The notes beneath the pieces are model-generated. The model did not search any database. It was not told where the DNA came from and worked only from the letters and a program-made list of their open reading frames with translations. A stretch of DNA of 9,226 bases from JBLRWS01 sp047921075 (lineage in GTDB: Bacteria > Bacteroidota > Rhodothermia > Balneolales > Balneolaceae): contig JBLRWS010000085.1 of the NCBI GenBank assembly GCA_047921075.1, positions 1-9,226 of the forward strand, given 5' to 3'. Position numbers and translations under genes: made by a program. Shown piece by piece: positions 6,619-9,226 of the stretch (position 1 is its first letter; every line of letters starts with the position of its first letter).

Positions 6619-6678
6619 ACAAACCGTTTAGGGTTTATCGTTGTTTCTATTATTAAGAGACCCGACCAACGGTTTTGT
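6619..6678. repeat. Nested inverted repeat between the 63-residue gene and recN
   Basis: ACAAACCGTT (6619-6628) is complementary to AACGGTTTTGT (6668-6678) with one bulged T. Inside it, GGGT (6631-6634) can pair with ACCC (6660-6663). The 39-base loop is AT-rich. The position, between divergent starts, would suit an operator or a structured leader. There is no T-run, so it is not an intrinsic terminator. Confidence 0.4.
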
Positions 6679-6834
6679 TACAGGATTTTTACGAACCGGG
6701 CACTCGGCCATTATGCTCCATCTTAATAGATGAATGAATCCGGGAGACAGAAAGCCGTATGCCCGCCATGCAAAGACCGCCGAAGTTCTGTATTATTCGG
6801 CGTTGTAGCACTCTTTGCAACCTTTTCTCATACT

Positions 6835-8541
6835 ATGATTCGCACACTCTACATCAAAGATTTCGCTCTGATCGATGAGCTTGAGGTCGTGTTCGATCGC
6901 GGCCTGCATGTGCTTACCGGGCAGACGGGAGCCGGTAAGTCGATCATTATCGGTGCGCTAAACATGATTCTCGGCGAACGGGCCGACACGGAGGTGATCC
7001 GGCAAGGGGCTGATAAAGCGATCGCCGAAGCCACCATTTATATGGGGGAGAACCCAACACTGAAAACGCTGCTTGAAGAGCATGAGGTAGAGGTGACGGA
7101 GGAGCTAATACTGCGCCGTGAAATTCGCCAGAGCGGAAGCCGAGCCTTTGTGAACGACACACCGGTTACCATTGGCGTGCTGAAAAAGGTGGGCGATCAG
7201 CTCGTAGATCTCCACGGCCAACACGATCATCAACTGCTGTTAAAGGAGGAGCACCATCAGGAGGTAATCGACCAGTTTGAGCAGGTGCGTCCGGCCCTTG
7301 AAAACTACAGGACGGCTTACCTGGCCATGGCCTCTCTGCAAAAAGAGCTCGCGGCACTGCAGCGAAGAGAGCGCGAACTGAATGAAAAAAGTGACCTCTA
7401 TCGGTTCCAGTTAAAGGAGCTTGAACAGGCTGAACTGCAGCCCGGTGAAGAAGAGGAGATCGAATCGGAGATGAACCTGCTCGATAATGCCGAAGATCTC
7501 GATCAAAAGGCGGACGCCATCGCCACGATTGGCAGCGGGGATGATGTGAGCTTAATCGATCTGCTCAATACCATCAAGCTGCATCTGGAAGATATGGCCC
7601 GGATCGAACCCGAATTTAAAAACTACCTGGAAGAGGTATCCACAGCTCGCATCAGCATACAAGAGGCCATTCAGTTCGCTGAACGGTATCGCTCCACCAT
7701 CGAATTTAATCCGCAACGGCTCGAAGCGCTCCGCCAGCGGCAATCGGAACTGAATCGCCTTCAAAAAAAGTATCAGCGCTCCATCCCCGAGCTCATCCGG
7801 TATCAAAACGAACTACGGCAGGAGCTGAACGTTGCTGAAAATTTTGATCTGGAAACCGATCGTATCAAACAGAGCATTGCCGATCAGCAGACGGTGCTCA
7901 AAGAGGCGGCAATGGCCTTGCACCGCCGTCGCCAAGAGGTTGGGGAGAGCCTCTCTGCCCAGATTGTAGAATCACTGAAAAACCTGGGGATTGACCACGG
8001 CGCATTTCGCGCAGAGGTAGCCTGGCAGTTCAGTAACGACGGATGGATTTCTGTTGACGGGCAACCTGTACAGTGCCTGCCCGACGGGTGCGACGAGATT
8101 CGCTTTTTTATCTCTACAAACAAAGGCGAAGAACCGAAGCCACTTTCCAAAATTGCATCGGGTGGAGAGGTAAGCCGTGTGATGCTCTCCCTGAAGTCTA
8201 TTCTGGCTAAGGAGCAGCACCTTCCGGTGATGATTTTTGATGAGATTGATACCGGCATCAGCGGACACATTTCGGAAAAGGTGGGCCGTGTGATGCGCAG
8301 TTTGTCCGTACACTGCCAGATTATTGCAATTACCCATCAGCCTCAAATTGCGAGCCAGGCACACCATCACTACCGCGTGGAAAAATCGGAAGAGCAGGGG
8401 CGAACCATCACGTCCATCACCAAACTGAGTGACGAAGATCACATCCGCGAAATTGCCGGCTTAATGAGCGGCGAGGAGATAACCGACTCGGCCATTCGCA
8501 GTGCGAAGGAGCTGATTGCCAGAAGCAGTGTGCGTAATTAA
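6835..8541 (+). CDS. recN: DNA repair protein RecN
   Basis: A 568-residue SMC-like ATPase, about the usual RecN length (around 550). The N-terminal head has MIRTLYIKDFALIDEL and Walker A GQTGAGKS at 29-36. A central antiparallel coiled coil, rich in Glu, Gln, Arg and Leu, spans about 150-380. The C-terminal head has the signature SGGEVSRV at 442-449, Walker B MIFDEIDTGISG at 466-477 and the switch motif THQPQIAS from 500. RecN is cytosolic and acts early in double-strand-break repair, holding DNA molecules together and supporting RecA strand invasion. The start is ATG at 6835, matching the conserved family N-terminus; an open extension back to 6730 is unlikely to be translated. There is no ribosome-binding site. 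No LexA-like box was recognised upstream, so SOS control is not evident. All key motifs are intact. Confidence 0.97.
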   Translation: MIRTLYIKDFALIDELEVVFDRGLHVLTGQTGAGKSIIIGALNMILGERADTEVIRQGADKAIAEATIYMGENPTLKTLLEEHEVEVTEELILRREIRQSGSRAFVNDTPVTIGVLKKVGDQLVDLHGQHDHQLLLKEEHHQEVIDQFEQVRPALENYRTAYLAMASLQKELAALQRRERELNEKSDLYRFQLKELEQAELQPGEEEEIESEMNLLDNAEDLDQKADAIATIGSGDDVSLIDLLNTIKLHLEDMARIEPEFKNYLEEVSTARISIQEAIQFAERYRSTIEFNPQRLEALRQRQSELNRLQKKYQRSIPELIRYQNELRQELNVAENFDLETDRIKQSIADQQTVLKEAAMALHRRRQEVGESLSAQIVESLKNLGIDHGAFRAEVAWQFSNDGWISVDGQPVQCLPDGCDEIRFFISTNKGEEPKPLSKIASGGEVSRVMLSLKSILAKEQHLPVMIFDEIDTGISGHISEKVGRVMRSLSVHCQIIAITHQPQIASQAHHHYRVEKSEEQGRTITSITKLSDEDHIREIAGLMSGEEITDSAIRSAKELIARSSVRN

Positions 8542-8545
8542 TCCT

Positions 8546-8597
8546 CTTAATCGTTCATTCTGATCTGCTCTATACGACTGATATGGAACGATTTAAG
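8546..8597. repeat. Imperfect inverted repeat between recN and csbD-like gene
   Basis: CTTAATCGTTC (8546-8556) is complementary to GAACGATTTAAG (8586-8597) with a single bulged T, giving an eleven-base-pair stem around a 29-base loop. It starts five bases after the recN stop. No T-run follows, so it may be a 3'-end-stabilising hairpin for recN or an operator ahead of the stress gene rather than an intrinsic terminator. Confidence 0.45.
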
Positions 8598-8602
8598 TAA
8601 TT

Positions 8603-8631
8603 CTGCCATTAACTAATTGAACATCTATTAT
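8603..8631 (+). promoter_or_regulatory. Candidate promoter of the csbD-like/rhodanese unit
   Basis: CTGCCA (8603-8608, four of six bases of TTGACA) and TATTAT (8626-8631) are separated by 17 bases. Transcription would start near 8638, about 15 bases before the ATG at 8653. A separate promoter fits a stress-induced unit distinct from recN. The match is moderate and no sigma-B- or ECF-type element was clear. Confidence 0.35.
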
Positions 8632-8652
8632 CCAAAAAAAGATTTAAACATC

Positions 8653-8847
8653 ATGAGTAATCTCGAGCTGAAAGGAAATTGGAACAAACTGAAAGGCGAA
8701 CTGAAAAAGAAGTATGGCGATCTGACCGATGATGATCTCGCCTACGTGGAAGGGCACGAAGATGAGCTGCTTGGCACACTGCAGAAGAAATTGGGCAAGA
8801 CCAAAGAAGAGCTTGCCGGTGAATTGAAAAAATGGATTGAGGAGTAA
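8653..8847 (+). CDS. CsbD-family stress-response protein
   Basis: A 64-residue hydrophilic, helical protein of the CsbD/YjbJ family. Typical features are the opening LELKGNWNKLKGELKKKYGD (residues 4-23), then LTDDDLAYVEGHEDELLG (24-41) and a closing Lys/Glu-rich helix (43-62). Family members are abundant cytoplasmic proteins induced by general stress (sigma B in Bacillus; osmotic or stationary-phase stress in enterobacteria); their molecular action is not settled. The ATG at 8653 matches the family start; a TTG 36 bases upstream would add an unlikely tail. Its last codons carry the ribosome-binding site for the rhodanese gene, whose ATG follows the stop after two bases, so the two are translationally linked. 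Confidence 0.88.
   Translation: MSNLELKGNWNKLKGELKKKYGDLTDDDLAYVEGHEDELLGTLQKKLGKTKEELAGELKKWIEE
8839..8844 (+). promoter_or_regulatory. Ribosome-binding site of the rhodanese gene, inside the csbD-like gene end
   Basis: GAGGAG lies in the last codons of the CsbD-family gene, five bases before the ATG at 8850. It is the strongest Shine-Dalgarno match in the window and indicates coupled translation. Confidence 0.7.
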
Positions 8848-8849
8848 GC

Positions 8850-9226
8850 ATGGCTTCCAAACATTCCGACGCATTTGTCCGGCTGGTTGAAGATGCCCTT
8901 CTTCGTGTTGAAGAGATCGATGCTGACACGCTAAAATCGTGGATCGATTCGGGTAAATCCTTTACGCTGATTGATACACGCGAAGCTCATGAAGTGGAAC
9001 AGGGGCACCTGCCAAATGCTCTACATCTGAGCAAGGGTGTCATTGAGCGGGATATCGAAAAAGAGGTGCCAAATCGCAATCAGCCGCTCGTGCTCTATTG
9101 CGGGGGTGGCTACCGTTCTGCGCTGGCTGCCGATAACCTCCAAAAAATGGGCTACACCGATGTCTATTCACTAAAGGGCGGCTGGAGAATCTGGTCACAG
9201 CGGTCGTTTCCGGTGGAAGGCGACTA
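8850..9226 (+). CDS. Single-domain rhodanese (sulfurtransferase), cut by the window end
   Basis: The 125 residues visible are followed by TA at the window edge, which may be the first two bases of the stop, so the protein is nearly or fully complete. A helical lead (1-30) precedes one rhodanese domain (about 22-123): LIDTREAHEVEQGHLPNALH (40-59), the active-site loop CGGGYRS with Cys84 as the persulfide-carrying residue and Arg89 closing the loop, and KGGWRIW (109-115). Rhodaneses move sulfane sulfur between donors and thiol acceptors. The natural donor and acceptor are unknown; association with a stress gene would fit redox or sulfide defence, which is inference. No signal peptide is seen, so it is probably cytosolic. 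It starts two bases after the CsbD-family stop with its own strong ribosome-binding site. Confidence 0.9.
   Translation, partial: MASKHSDAFVRLVEDALLRVEEIDADTLKSWIDSGKSFTLIDTREAHEVEQGHLPNALHLSKGVIERDIEKEVPNRNQPLVLYCGGGYRSALAADNLQKMGYTDVYSLKGGWRIWSQRSFPVEGD

Noticed and set aside
6730..6834. 35-residue N-terminal extension of RecN
   Set aside because: RecN proteins begin at the MI-xx-L start found at 6835; the extension has no family match.
8617..8652. TTG-initiated extension of the CsbD-family protein
   Set aside because: The family N-terminus starts at 8653, and the extension overlaps the likely -10 element and transcript start.

Overview
The window looks like chromosomal DNA of a free-living bacterium, most likely from the Bacteroidota/Rhodothermota/Balneolota side of the tree. 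The support is indirect. Most starts lack a clear Shine-Dalgarno sequence, the ComM/YifB protein has the cysteine-free loop I associate with that group, and the gene set (HTD2-type dehydratase, signal-less BtuF-like protein with a DUF6580 membrane protein, DUF4342, CsbD, RecN) fits it. I cannot place it below phylum level. There is no phage, plasmid, IS, CRISPR, tRNA or rRNA signature.

Layout. Positions 1-192 hold two tandem copies of a 103-base, GC-rich, imperfectly palindromic repeat unit that reads as intergenic repeat DNA. Next is a minus-strand pair: an unrecognised 125-residue protein (1092-1469) followed 17 bases on by a two-hot-dog MaoC/HTD2-type hydratase (229-1074). A 411-base gap (1470-1880) with divergent promoter potential and mutually exclusive hairpins separates it from a tight plus-strand cluster: a DUF6580-type membrane protein (1881-2435), a signal-less BtuF-like cobalamin-binding-family protein with a TTG start (2459-3382), and a classical short-chain dehydrogenase (3401-4135). 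Converging on that cluster are comM/yifB (4283-5824, minus) and a possible 31-residue single-span membrane protein just after it (4138-4233).

Divergent from comM is a DUF4342 protein (5903-6250). A small unrecognised 63-residue gene on the minus strand (6387-6578) follows, with a hairpin plus T-run downstream of it. Then come recN (6835-8541), a CsbD-family stress protein (8653-8847) and a single-domain rhodanese (8850-9226, cut at its last codon by the window edge). The last two are almost certainly translated together.

How the genes work together. ComM (branch migration during natural transformation) and RecN (double-strand-break repair) both act in recombination, but they are in different transcription units and the proximity may be chance. 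DUF6580 plus the BtuF-like protein suggests cobalamin or corrinoid handling, though I see no cobalamin riboswitch. CsbD plus rhodanese looks like a small stress-response unit. I found no convincing undescribed multi-gene system. The points most worth a second look are the unknown small ORFs, the DUF6580/BtuF-like pair, the 1-192 repeat and the structured intergenic regions.
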